Positions 33,636-41,537 of a stretch of DNA of 64,000 nt are shown here, piece after piece. How positions within the stretch are numbered: the stretch's first letter is position 1; every line of letters starts with the position of its first letter. The notes below the pieces were generated by a model. That model saw nothing but the letters and a program-made list of their open reading frames with translations. It did no database searches and was not told the DNA's origin. The translations under genes and the position numbers were made by a program. Source of the stretch: CAZJAH01 sp964544155 (GTDB lineage Bacteria; Bacteroidota; Ignavibacteria; Kapaibacteriales; UBA2268); assembly GCA_964544155.1 (NCBI GenBank), contig CAZJAH010000012.1:9787-73786 (forward strand). The letters are read 5' to 3'.

Positions 33636-34650
33636 TTTTCTCCTCCTTGTTATCCTCATCATCCTTTTCGAGAGGCAGGCCCGCGGCTTTCATCAGGGGC
33701 CTGAATTCATCTTCGTATTCCTCGTAGGTATGCACTTCCACATCGGGATTCCAGGGGTTCACGTGCCTTACAGCCCTGTTATTATTGGGCAGGTTGCGCG
33801 TGGGGCTCAAGAATACGCCCGGCATGTGCATCAGCTTGCTCATGGGGAAGTATATAAGCAGCACCGATACAAGGAAAAGGTGCATGTAAAACAGAGGGCT
33901 GATATCCCCAGCAATCACCGGAGCGAATGTGAAAAGCCCGGCTGTCAGCTCCTTAATGGCCACTAAGTCGGTCTTAATTAAATACCTCATAAGCAGCCCG
34001 CTGACCGATATCAATAGAATTAGTACCAGCGGAAAATAATCCGAGGCGAGGGATATATACTTTATCTTTCCGTCAAATACCCTCCTGAAAAATAAATAAG
34101 TAAGCGCGATAAGTATGGCCGCGTCAGTCATGTAAATGACCGGCAGCCCTACCTGCAAAAATCCGTCGATATTCTGCAATAAAGGCACAAATGCCGGCAC
34201 CGGCTCTGTGAAGAAACGGAAATGCCTCAGCACAATGATCAAAAAAGACCAATGAAACACCAGAGCAAAAAACCACAGCCATTTAGCCGAGCCGTAAACC
34301 AATTTGCCGCCTTCTTTGATCTCCGCCTTTGTATTTCTGAATAGTGAACGGAAAGTTAAAACTTCAAGAACCATTCGCCAGAAGGTCTGCCAGCCTGTGT
34401 AGGGGCTGTCGAACTTATTCTGACGGATAAAATCCAATGATTTCTGCTGGCCGCCGGTAGTAGGTATTTTAAATGGAACGGGCGATTTCGCCCATTTTAC
34501 CACCCGGTAGATTATCCCGATTATGAATACGGCTATTGCCGCGTAGGGGATGATCACTCCGAAAATATAGTTCAGTGAGGCGATCTCGCCTCCGAACCAA
34601 CCTATTAATGCCAGGGCGGCCGCTGCCGCTATAGAAAACCATAAACCCAT
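33625..34650 (-). CDS. dsrM: DsrM, membrane cytochrome b subunit of DsrMKJOP
   Basis: A NarI-related membrane protein of 341 residues that oxidises menaquinol and reduces DsrK. Two N-terminal segments (about 5-50) are followed by a cytoplasmic loop and four further segments with histidines suited to haem b (FALVFHWSFL, ILRHFRF, YMHLFLVS). The C-terminal tail is acidic. I prefer the ATG at 34650, with AGGTGG five bases before it; a GTG at 34659 would add three residues. It is the first gene of dsrMKJOP. Confidence 0.94.
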   Translation of the reverse strand: MGLWFSIAAAAALALIGWFGGEIASLNYIFGVIIPYAAIAVFIIGIIYRVVKWAKSPVPFKIPTTGGQQKSLDFIRQNKFDSPYTGWQTFWRMVLEVLTFRSLFRNTKAEIKEGGKLVYGSAKWLWFFALVFHWSFLIIVLRHFRFFTEPVPAFVPLLQNIDGFLQVGLPVIYMTDAAILIALTYLFFRRVFDGKIKYISLASDYFPLVLILLISVSGLLMRYLIKTDLVAIKELTAGLFTFAPVIAGDISPLFYMHLFLVSVLLIYFPMSKLMHMPGVFLSPTRNLPNNNRAVRHVNPWNPDVEVHTYEEYEDEFRPLMKAAGLPLEKDDEDNKEEKNVN

Positions 34651-34659
34651 AGGCGCCAC

Positions 34660-35330
34660 CTGTTTTGTGGATGTTTTTTATACTATCAAATGTAAGTTCA
34701 TAGATATAAGCATTCTAAGAATACTTAATTTGTTTGATAAAGTAAACCCCGAAATGATTTATGTATCAAAAGTGTGGGTAGGGCGGGCTTAACTCCTGCT
34801 GTCGCGCTTTCAGAATATAGGCGCTTTTTTTGTATTGTGACATGCGCTTTGGCTCTTCATTATCAGGATCACTCCGGGCAGCATGCATCCGCACAATTCA
34901 TTTTCTTAATTCTGCATAAGCCCCGTTTATCATAAGCCTGTAATTATGGGGAAATAAATTTGCCGGTTCTTGTTCGTATAATAAATTCTATTTTATTATA
35001 CTAATTATTCTATCAATAATTGATTCTATTTGTCCCTGCATCATTTATCTTAAAGCGCAAATTATGAAAATTATTATCTCATAATAATTATTCAACTATC
35101 GGAGTATATAACATTATGGAATTACTGAATTTACACAAGAACAAAATCTTCACTCGCTAAATATAGTCATTCCCTGTATTTAGGAAAAGCAGGATTTATT
35201 TGTAAGTATGATTATCTGTATCCGGCTACTACCGGCAACACCTTTGTTACAGAAATTTAAAAAACATTGCTTATATTCATTAAGGATTATATCTTATCGG
35301 CATCGTTAATGAATTAATTGCAGGGCCGTA
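34660..35330. other. About 670-base divergent spacer between dsrM and hemA
   Basis: AT-rich, with no convincing gene. It must contain the promoters of dsrMKJOP (minus) and hemA (plus). A hairpin AATTATTAT-CTC-ATAATAATT lies at about 35068-35088 but has no stable GC pairs. Its length is unusual in this compact region. Confidence 0.6.
34687..34718 (-). promoter_or_regulatory. Predicted Bacteroidetes-type promoter of dsrMKJOP
   Basis: Read on the minus strand: TTAG, 20 bases, TACATTTG, the second element matching TAnnTTTG fully. The expected transcript start is about 30 bases before the dsrM ATG. A short palindrome, ATTCTAAGAAT at about 34712-34722, overlaps the upstream element and could be an operator. 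Confidence 0.4.
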
Positions 35331-36536
35331 ATGAATAACCGCTTAATCACATTCGGGATTAGCCACAAAACTTCCGATGTTTCAGTCAGGGAAAAATTCC
35401 AGCTGGGCAGGAAGGAACTGCCCTCCGTGTTGGATTTTCTGCTGGATAATGGCATTGAAGGAGCGCTCGCACTATCGACCTGCAACCGTATTGAATTTTA
35501 CCTGTCTGCAAATGAAGATTTTGACGCTTTTGAACTATTTGAAAAATATTACCTGAAAGAAAGGCATATAAGCTTAAATGCCCACCGCGAGAGTTTTTAT
35601 CTTATTGAAGGCGATGAGGTTACGCGCCACCTTTTCCGGGTGATTAGCGGCCTTGAATCGCTCATAACCGGTGAATACCAGATCCAGGGACAGGTAAAAG
35701 AAGCCTACAGCATAGCGTGCAATCATAAAGCCATGGATAAACTTATGCATAAACTGCTGCACGCGGCATTTCGCGCCGGCAAAAAGGTCAGAAGCCAAAC
35801 AGAGACTGGAGAGGGCAAAATTTCAGTAAGCGGTATAGCCTCGCAAATTTTGAAAGAAAACCTGAAACCTGATGAAACCCTTACACTCATCGGAGTGAAC
35901 GATAACACCAGGATTGTCGCTAAAGCCCTGCATGAAGCTGGATTCAAAAATTTCAACTTTGTGAACCGTACGCAATATAAAGCTGAAATGCTGGCTGTTG
36001 AATACAAAGCTAAAGCATTCGGGTTGGACGGCCTGGAAATTGCCCTGTCTGAAAGCGCTGCTGTTTATACAAGTACAGGCGCTCCGGGCTATGTGATTGA
36101 ACAACTCCTGCTTCAAAAGCTGATAAGAGAAGGCAAATGCCCGCGCCTGCTAATCGATATGGCTGTTCCAAGGGATATTGACGCCTCAGGCCTGCCGGAG
36201 TATATCCGCGTTTGGGACATAGGCAGCCTGAAGGAATATTTAAACGATGAACAAAGCCGCCGCCTTAAGGATCTGCCCCGAGCTGAAGCCATTATAGAAG
36301 ACGAGGCGAACATCTTCAAGGCATGGTCCGATGCCAGAAAGAACAACCTGCTGGAGCCTTATGCTGAAAAATTCGAGCAGATACGCTGCCAGTTGGTTGA
36401 AGAAAATAAAGCTCACTTTACGGAAAGCGAGCTCGAAAAAATTGATAAATTCTCAAAATCGCTTACCCACAGAATGCAATCGACATTTATGAGAATACTC
36501 ATAAAAAAATGCGAGGAGCAGCAAAAGGCTTCATAA
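35331..36536 (+). CDS. hemA: Glutamyl-tRNA reductase
   Basis: A 401-residue HemA, which reduces glutamyl-tRNA to glutamate semialdehyde at the start of tetrapyrrole synthesis. The active-site region LSTCNRIEFY holds the catalytic Cys near residue 49, SGLESLITGEYQIQGQVKEA is the conserved glutamate-recognition block, and a Rossmann domain and a helical dimerisation end follow. Together with cobA-hemD and precorrin-2 dehydrogenase nearby it supports sirohaem supply for DsrAB. hemL, hemB and hemC are not in the window. Confidence 0.95.
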   Translation: MNNRLITFGISHKTSDVSVREKFQLGRKELPSVLDFLLDNGIEGALALSTCNRIEFYLSANEDFDAFELFEKYYLKERHISLNAHRESFYLIEGDEVTRHLFRVISGLESLITGEYQIQGQVKEAYSIACNHKAMDKLMHKLLHAAFRAGKKVRSQTETGEGKISVSGIASQILKENLKPDETLTLIGVNDNTRIVAKALHEAGFKNFNFVNRTQYKAEMLAVEYKAKAFGLDGLEIALSESAAVYTSTGAPGYVIEQLLLQKLIREGKCPRLLIDMAVPRDIDASGLPEYIRVWDIGSLKEYLNDEQSRRLKDLPRAEAIIEDEANIFKAWSDARKNNLLEPYAEKFEQIRCQLVEENKAHFTESELEKIDKFSKSLTHRMQSTFMRILIKKCEEQQKAS

Positions 36537-36541
36537 GCCTT
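36525..36541. other. Hairpin spanning the convergent stops of hemA and the CBS gene
   Basis: AAGGCTT-CAT-AAGCCTT, a perfect seven-pair stem that includes both stop codons; the genes end only three bases apart. No T run follows on either strand, so it is at most a weak shared 3' end. Confidence 0.4.
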
Positions 36542-36977
36542 ATGCCACGTTGCCGCCTATATAATCGCGAAGGTATTTATTTTCATGACGCACTTCTTTG
36601 AGCTGGTTTTTCACCAGGTCGCCGATAGATATAACACCCACGAGTACTTTATCCCTGAGTATAGGCAGGTGGCGTATATGGTTTTGCGTCATGGCTAACT
36701 CAGCGTAGACGACATCATCTTCCGGTTCTGCGACTATGACGTTCTTTGTCATAACATCGCGAATGTACATGTCTTGCATTTTAACAGGGTCTTCATTACT
36801 GGCCCTGAGAATATCCCTCTCGGTGATTATACCGGAGATCTTTCCTCCTGAATCGATTACCAGCAGCGAGCCAATATTGTTATTTACCAGGGTTTTGATG
36901 GCGTCGCGGAGCTGCTTTTCTTCTCCTATGGTGAATACCTGCGGCCCTTTACCTTTCAGAATATCCTTGATTTTCAT
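36540..36977 (-). CDS. Protein with a CBS domain pair
   Basis: A 145-residue protein made of two CBS domains (about 10-65 and 75-130), with GSLLVIDSGGKISGIITERD in the first and HLPILRDKVLVGVISIGD in the second. Such small proteins bind adenosyl ligands such as AMP or NAD and regulate enzymes by contact. A preceding gene partner is absent, so the target is unknown. It converges with hemA and runs divergently from the CheY-like gene. Confidence 0.85.
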   Translation of the reverse strand: MKIKDILKGKGPQVFTIGEEKQLRDAIKTLVNNNIGSLLVIDSGGKISGIITERDILRASNEDPVKMQDMYIRDVMTKNVIVAEPEDDVVYAELAMTQNHIRHLPILRDKVLVGVISIGDLVKNQLKEVRHENKYLRDYIGGNVA

Positions 36978-37179
36978 AGAATCCTCAAAATAATGATTTG
37001 TTGCTTTAATATTAAGCGAAAAATTTATGAAATTATTTTCAGATCATATCTGATTATTTTATTATATTACTGGTAAAAGGCTTATTATATATTTTTTTAT
37101 TTAGAATTTTGAATAATTATTAATAAAGAAAAAAAATTCGTATGTTTACCCTTGTAATAACTACAAAACAGGTAAATTC

Positions 37180-37584
37180 ATGAAAGTACTTGTAGTTGAT
37201 GATTTTTCCACTCAGCGGAAATACATCATAAACATACTTCGGGATATGGGGATTGAGGAATTCTCAGAGGCTGCCAACGGCATAGAAGCCATAGAAAGAC
37301 TGAGGAATGATGATGAAATAAATATTATCATCCTGGACTGGCTGATGCCGCATATGGACGGCCTGGCATTTCTTAAGCTGATTCGCGCCCAGGCGGATTT
37401 TATGGATATTCCGGTGCTGTTTGTCACTAATGTTGATCAAAAGAAAGATATAGTAGAAGCCCTGAAATACAATATCGACGGCTATATTGTAAAACCATTC
37501 AAGCCTGCTTATTTGCAGGAGAAAGTAGCTTCCATATTAGAAAAAATATCTCAGGCCGCCGAAATAAAAAACGATGATGATTAA
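37180..37584 (+). CDS. CheY-like single-domain response regulator
   Basis: A 134-residue receiver with DD at 7-8, phospho-acceptor D53 in ILDWLMPHMDG and a lysine in VKPFKP near 109; no output domain. The DWxMPxMDG form resembles chemotaxis-type CheY. No kinase lies beside it. Its stop codon overlaps that of the convergent cobA-hemD gene by four bases. Confidence 0.87.
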   Translation: MKVLVVDDFSTQRKYIINILRDMGIEEFSEAANGIEAIERLRNDDEINIIILDWLMPHMDGLAFLKLIRAQADFMDIPVLFVTNVDQKKDIVEALKYNIDGYIVKPFKPAYLQEKVASILEKISQAAEIKNDDD

Positions 37585-39092
37585 AGCTTTTCCAAAAGAA
37601 GCTTAAGGATACCGTCAATAGTGTGTTCATCGGCAGTGATGATTTTACCCGCGTTTTTCTCACGCAGTGTTTCTTCGGTTACCGGCCCTATTGCAGCGGC
37701 GAAAGCCCGGCTCAGTATATCACCGGCATTAGATCCCATTATTTCATAAAAGTTATTCACGGTAGATGAGCTGGTGAATATTACAGCGTCGGCACCATTC
37801 CGGATAAGGTTATTCTTCTGATCTTCCGGCGGCTGTTCAGCGGCGAGGTCATATACCTGCAGCGCGGTTGTATCGGCGCCGGCTTTGATAAGTTCTTCAG
37901 TCAGTATGTCTGATTGTATCCAGCCTTTTACGCGGAGAAATTTTTGACCGGAAATATCGAATAATTCTTTCATTTCGCTGATCATTTCCTTAGAAGTGAA
38001 TACCTTTGGTATGAAATCAGCATTTATGCGGTAATTCCTTAGCATGGCTGCGGTGCCGCTGCCTATCGCCGCGATTTTTGAATTTGCGAAAAATCGTGCA
38101 TCTAAGCCGGCTTTTTCTAAATGGGCAAAGAAATAACGAACTCCGTTCTCACTGGTGAACACCACCCAGTCGAATTCCCTGGCTTTTAATTCATCGAAAT
38201 TATCGATATTGCCGTAAACCGAAGTTCTTATCACCGGCAGATGAATCACTTCGGCGCCTAATTCGTTAAGCCTATCAATAAGAAGCCTTGCCTGGTCTTT
38301 AGCGCGGGTAACTACTACCCGCCTGCCGTTGAGCGGTCCGTGTCCGAACCATTCCAAGCCGTCCATATATTTAATATTCGGCCCGATAATGAAAATGCAT
38401 GGCGCTTTAACGTTGTTTTCTTCCATTATATCAGAGATCCGGTTGACCTGGGTTTTAAATACCCTTTGCTTTGGCAGGGTGGCATTTTCAATAATGGCGG
38501 CAGGCATATCTTTGGCCATGCCGCGGTTGAGCAGTGTTTTAACAACTTCCTTTATTCTGCCGACCCCCATGTATATCACAAGGGTAGTGTTTCTGAGCTG
38601 GGAAAGTTTTTCCCACTCTACCTGGCCAATTGTTTTGCCCTGAGATTCATGCGCCGTTATGAATACTGTCTGAGTAACTCTGTTGCGGTGTGTAAGCGGT
38701 ATGCCGGCGTAGGCGGCTGCTCCCACACCGGCTGTAATGCCCGGGATTATTTCGAATTCAATGCCTTCTTTTTTCAGGGCTTCGGCTTCTTCGGAGCCCC
38801 GGCCGAATATCATTGGGTCGCCGCCCTTTAAGCGCACGACGGTTTTGCCTTCGTTAGCGCTTCGTATCATCATTTGGATAGTATCTTCCTGCTTTACGTA
38901 ATGCCTGCCGGCTTCTTTGCCGACAAACACTTTTTCGGCTCCTTCGGGTACTTCATCCATGAAAAGATCATTCGCCAGTTTATCATAGTAAAGAATTTCG
39001 GCTTTGCGCAAAGTCATAAGCCCTTTTACGGTTATGAGCCCGGGATCGCCCGGCCCCGCTCCTACCAGATAAACTTTGCCGCTTTTAAGCAT
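37581..39092 (-). CDS. cobA-hemD: Fused uroporphyrinogen-III methyltransferase and synthase
   Basis: A 503-residue fusion. Residues 1-245 are the SAM-dependent methyltransferase (VGAGPGDPGLITVKG, RLKGGDPMIFGRG, PGITAGVGAAAYAGIPLTHR) that makes precorrin-2. Residues 255-503 are uroporphyrinogen-III synthase (VVVTRAKDQARLLIDRL, FDWVVFTSENGVRYF). Thus one protein makes and methylates uroporphyrinogen III, which sends flux to sirohaem. It overlaps the precorrin-2 dehydrogenase gene by eight bases. Fusions of this kind are known in several anaerobes. Confidence 0.93.
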   Translation of the reverse strand: MLKSGKVYLVGAGPGDPGLITVKGLMTLRKAEILYYDKLANDLFMDEVPEGAEKVFVGKEAGRHYVKQEDTIQMMIRSANEGKTVVRLKGGDPMIFGRGSEEAEALKKEGIEFEIIPGITAGVGAAAYAGIPLTHRNRVTQTVFITAHESQGKTIGQVEWEKLSQLRNTTLVIYMGVGRIKEVVKTLLNRGMAKDMPAAIIENATLPKQRVFKTQVNRISDIMEENNVKAPCIFIIGPNIKYMDGLEWFGHGPLNGRRVVVTRAKDQARLLIDRLNELGAEVIHLPVIRTSVYGNIDNFDELKAREFDWVVFTSENGVRYFFAHLEKAGLDARFFANSKIAAIGSGTAAMLRNYRINADFIPKVFTSKEMISEMKELFDISGQKFLRVKGWIQSDILTEELIKAGADTTALQVYDLAAEQPPEDQKNNLIRNGADAVIFTSSSTVNNFYEIMGSNAGDILSRAFAAAIGPVTEETLREKNAGKIITADEHTIDGILKLLLEKL

Positions 39093-39741
39093 TGATCTTT
39101 TCCTCCGTTTCTTTGATTATAGAATAATATTCTTTTTCAAGCTGCTTATCGATGATCTTTGTTCCGTTATTAAGATTTAAATCGATAAAAGTATCAAAAA
39201 GCGCCTGCTTGGTAATATCATCTTTATGCCTTTTGATTACTATTCGCCGGAACTCCTCGGCTTTGTCAATCAAAGCATCGGCTTTTTCCGTAATGGATGA
39301 TATTTCATCTTTCAAGTATTTCGCGATAAAGGGGGCTTTACCATCGGTAGAAAAGGTCACCATGGTTTTATCGCTTTTTAGCAATGATGGAAGGTAAAAA
39401 TTCCCTCTTTCAGGTTCGGAAGCACAATTCACAAGCTTGCCAATGGGTATGGCATCCATTTCGAGAATATCCATGACTTCGGGGTCGCCTGTGGTATCGA
39501 AGAAAATATTATACGAATAAACCGTGCTCGGCCGGAATTTTTCTTTTGAATAATTAATCCCTTTTTTTCTTAGAAACTCACGCGTTTCTTTTTCGAAATT
39601 CAGCGCCATGGCGTCTATGTGGGGTATGCCCAGTTCGATAAGCTTTTTTAACTTTCGCAGCCCGACCTTGCCGCAGCCTATAACTAAAACCGGCTGTTTG
39701 CTTAGGTCTATAGCTGCCGGAAAAAATATTTTGCTAACCAT
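39085..39741 (-). CDS. Precorrin-2 dehydrogenase / sirohydrochlorin ferrochelatase
   Basis: A 218-residue protein of the CysG N-terminal/Met8 type. It begins with a Rossmann fold, VLVIGCGKVGLRKLKKL near residue 17, and has the block VNCASEPERGNFYLPSLLKS and FSTDGKAPFIAKYLKDEI with family-typical residues. It oxidises precorrin-2 with NAD and may also insert iron to give sirohaem. The order after cobA-hemD and the eight-base overlap support the sirohaem pathway. A separate ferrochelatase elsewhere cannot be excluded. Confidence 0.9.
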   Translation of the reverse strand: MVSKIFFPAAIDLSKQPVLVIGCGKVGLRKLKKLIELGIPHIDAMALNFEKETREFLRKKGINYSKEKFRPSTVYSYNIFFDTTGDPEVMDILEMDAIPIGKLVNCASEPERGNFYLPSLLKSDKTMVTFSTDGKAPFIAKYLKDEISSITEKADALIDKAEEFRRIVIKRHKDDITKQALFDTFIDLNLNNGTKIIDKQLEKEYYSIIKETEEKINA

Positions 39742-39794
39742 CCCAAAATCTCCCAGTTAATAAGGCCTTTAATTTAATGAATGGCATTAAATTA

Positions 39795-40592
39795 TCATAA
39801 ATTATTTTGACTTTTTAAAAAAGATTTTATCATTTTCATTACTTCGTGTCTGAATTTAATATGAGGAGAATGGCTTTTGCCTTCTATAATATAAGCTTTG
39901 GCTCCGGTGATTAATTTCTCCATATCCTTAATGTGGCTAACGCTCGCGTATTCGTCCTCTTCGCACTGGATTAGCAAAGCAGTGCAGCTTATAGCCGCAA
40001 GCTCTCCGGAGAGGTCCCAGCGGGCGAAATCATCCGACAGCCATGTATCGCTCCAGTTATGGAAAACCTGCCTGTACTTATCGCCATGGTATTTTTTAAG
40101 CATTTTATCCAGCCCGCCGCTCTCATAGCTTCGCACAGTGGATTCTAAACTGGCCTTTGTTTTATCTTCACGGTAATAATGAGGGGCTATGGCAATCACG
40201 GTATCGGTAATATCAGGGAATGCTGCGGCATGCAGCAGCGCTATGGAGCCGCCGTCGCTATGTCCGGTAAGGATTACTTTATTAAGGCCTAGCTTAGAGA
40301 TTAGCGCGGGTAGTATCTTAAGGGCTTCATCATGCATGTAGCGCCATTCGCCTGCCCAGTCCGCCGCCGATGACTTACCATATCCTCGCCGGTCATAAAC
40401 GATTACTGGCAGATTAAAATTATTCATGAAAAAAGCTGGATAGCCCCTCCAAAATTGAGCGCTGCCCAGTCCTTCATGAAGCAGTATTACCGCTTTATCT
40501 TTGTTCTCAGTCTTTTCGTTAAAATGCTTTTCGTAATAAATCTCATGGCCATTTATACTGATATGGCCGCTTTCCGGGTCATACCCAGTCAT
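39795..40592 (-). CDS. Alpha/beta hydrolase
   Basis: A 265-residue hydrolase with the nucleophile elbow GHSDGG near residue 105, an oxyanion-type HEGLGSAQFW near 40, and a late histidine in GKSHSPHIKF near 245. The acid is probably the aspartate/glutamate pair in QCEEDEYAS. Substrate is not evident. The start at 40592 overlaps the end of the upstream ferritin-like gene by 14 bases, which suggests translational coupling; an ATG at 40625 deeper inside that gene is less likely. Confidence 0.82.
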   Translation of the reverse strand: MTGYDPESGHISINGHEIYYEKHFNEKTENKDKAVILLHEGLGSAQFWRGYPAFFMNNFNLPVIVYDRRGYGKSSAADWAGEWRYMHDEALKILPALISKLGLNKVILTGHSDGGSIALLHAAAFPDITDTVIAIAPHYYREDKTKASLESTVRSYESGGLDKMLKKYHGDKYRQVFHNWSDTWLSDDFARWDLSGELAAISCTALLIQCEEDEYASVSHIKDMEKLITGAKAYIIEGKSHSPHIKFRHEVMKMIKSFLKSQNNL

Positions 40593-41067
40593 CTTCAATA
40601 CCGCGGAATTTACTGTCATCAACAATAATGTACTTCAGCAGTTTGGTCATGTGTTCTTTTTCGTACTGGATTATCTTATCCAGTTCGGGGCTGCTGCCGA
40701 TTATATCGCGTATTCCCGAATAAAACAGCACGGATTCCTTTTCGAATGCGTAGGCACGGGTAAGCGCTGCCTGAGCGCGCTCGTGGCGGTCTACTACTTC
40801 CATGCCCTCAAAGAATTTTTCGATATTCACGCCTTTGATAAACTCTTTGTCGATCGCGCTCATTTTAAATTCCTTACCGTCAATAGATTTCATCAAATCG
40901 GAAAACTGGCTTTTGTGCTCGACTTCATCCTTGGCAAGTTTCTCGAAAGTTTCTTTCAGTTCCTGATCTTTTGAGAATTTTTGCGCCAGCTCGGAATAAT
41001 ACTTAATGCCGTGATCTTCAGCTTTTATGGCTATCTGAATGGCGTCTTTAAGGTCTATATCTCTCAT
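40579..41067 (-). CDS. Rubrerythrin-family ferritin-like protein without rubredoxin domain
   Basis: A 162-residue four-helix protein with diiron ligands in the expected spacing: AEDHGIKYYSELA near 15, DEVEHKSQF near 67, FEKESVLFYSG near 113 and YEKEHMTKLL near 140. No CxxC rubredoxin knots are present. Such proteins occur in anaerobes and deal with peroxide or iron. It is distinct in sequence from the ferritin-like gene in the dsr operon. Confidence 0.83.
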   Translation of the reverse strand: MRDIDLKDAIQIAIKAEDHGIKYYSELAQKFSKDQELKETFEKLAKDEVEHKSQFSDLMKSIDGKEFKMSAIDKEFIKGVNIEKFFEGMEVVDRHERAQAALTRAYAFEKESVLFYSGIRDIIGSSPELDKIIQYEKEHMTKLLKYIIVDDSKFRGIEDDWV

Positions 41068-41481
41068 CCTGGCCTCCGCTTAAGTTAATAAATCAGATAT
41101 TCCTGCTCAGGTTCTAAATATACTAAATAATTATTAATTTTTAGTTTATGTGAATAGAAAAAGGGGCATTCATTGTTTTTTATAAAGAATTTTGCGTTCT
41201 TAATGATGCAGGTGCTTATATACTTGTATTTGTTCCATGTGGAGGTATAATTAGGCTGCCCTGGAGCATGGGGGCAATATTCTATATCAGTTCAGAATGT
41301 ATGAAAATCTTCAATTTAAGGGCTTCCTCGATAACAATTCAGGCGGAAGCGCAGGATCTACGGCTTAGTTGTTTAATATCTGATTATAATATAAATATAA
41401 TCCGAAATCGAATTTGAGATATTAATATTTGCGGGTTGAAGTGCTTGTTACAAAGGCATATTTATTGAGCGTATAAACAAA
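41068..41481. other. About 410-base spacer with no gene seen
   Basis: AT-rich DNA between the ferritin-like gene (minus) and the terminator of dnaK (minus). It should hold the promoter of the 41067-39795 unit. A possible short stem, GCCC/GGGC, lies near 41254-41271. I see no reading frame with a ribosome site and no RNA gene. Confidence 0.55.
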
Positions 41482-41508
41482 AAACCTTCCGGGGTTTCCG
41501 GAAGGTTT
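41482..41508 (-). terminator. Terminator of dnaK
   Basis: AAACCTTCCGG and CCGGAAGGTTT make an 11-pair stem with a GGTTT loop. On the minus strand TTTTGTTTATAC follows; the plus side also has a T run. Confidence 0.85.
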
Positions 41509-41537
41509 CGTTTTTTGATGGCAGGTTTAGCGGCTGC

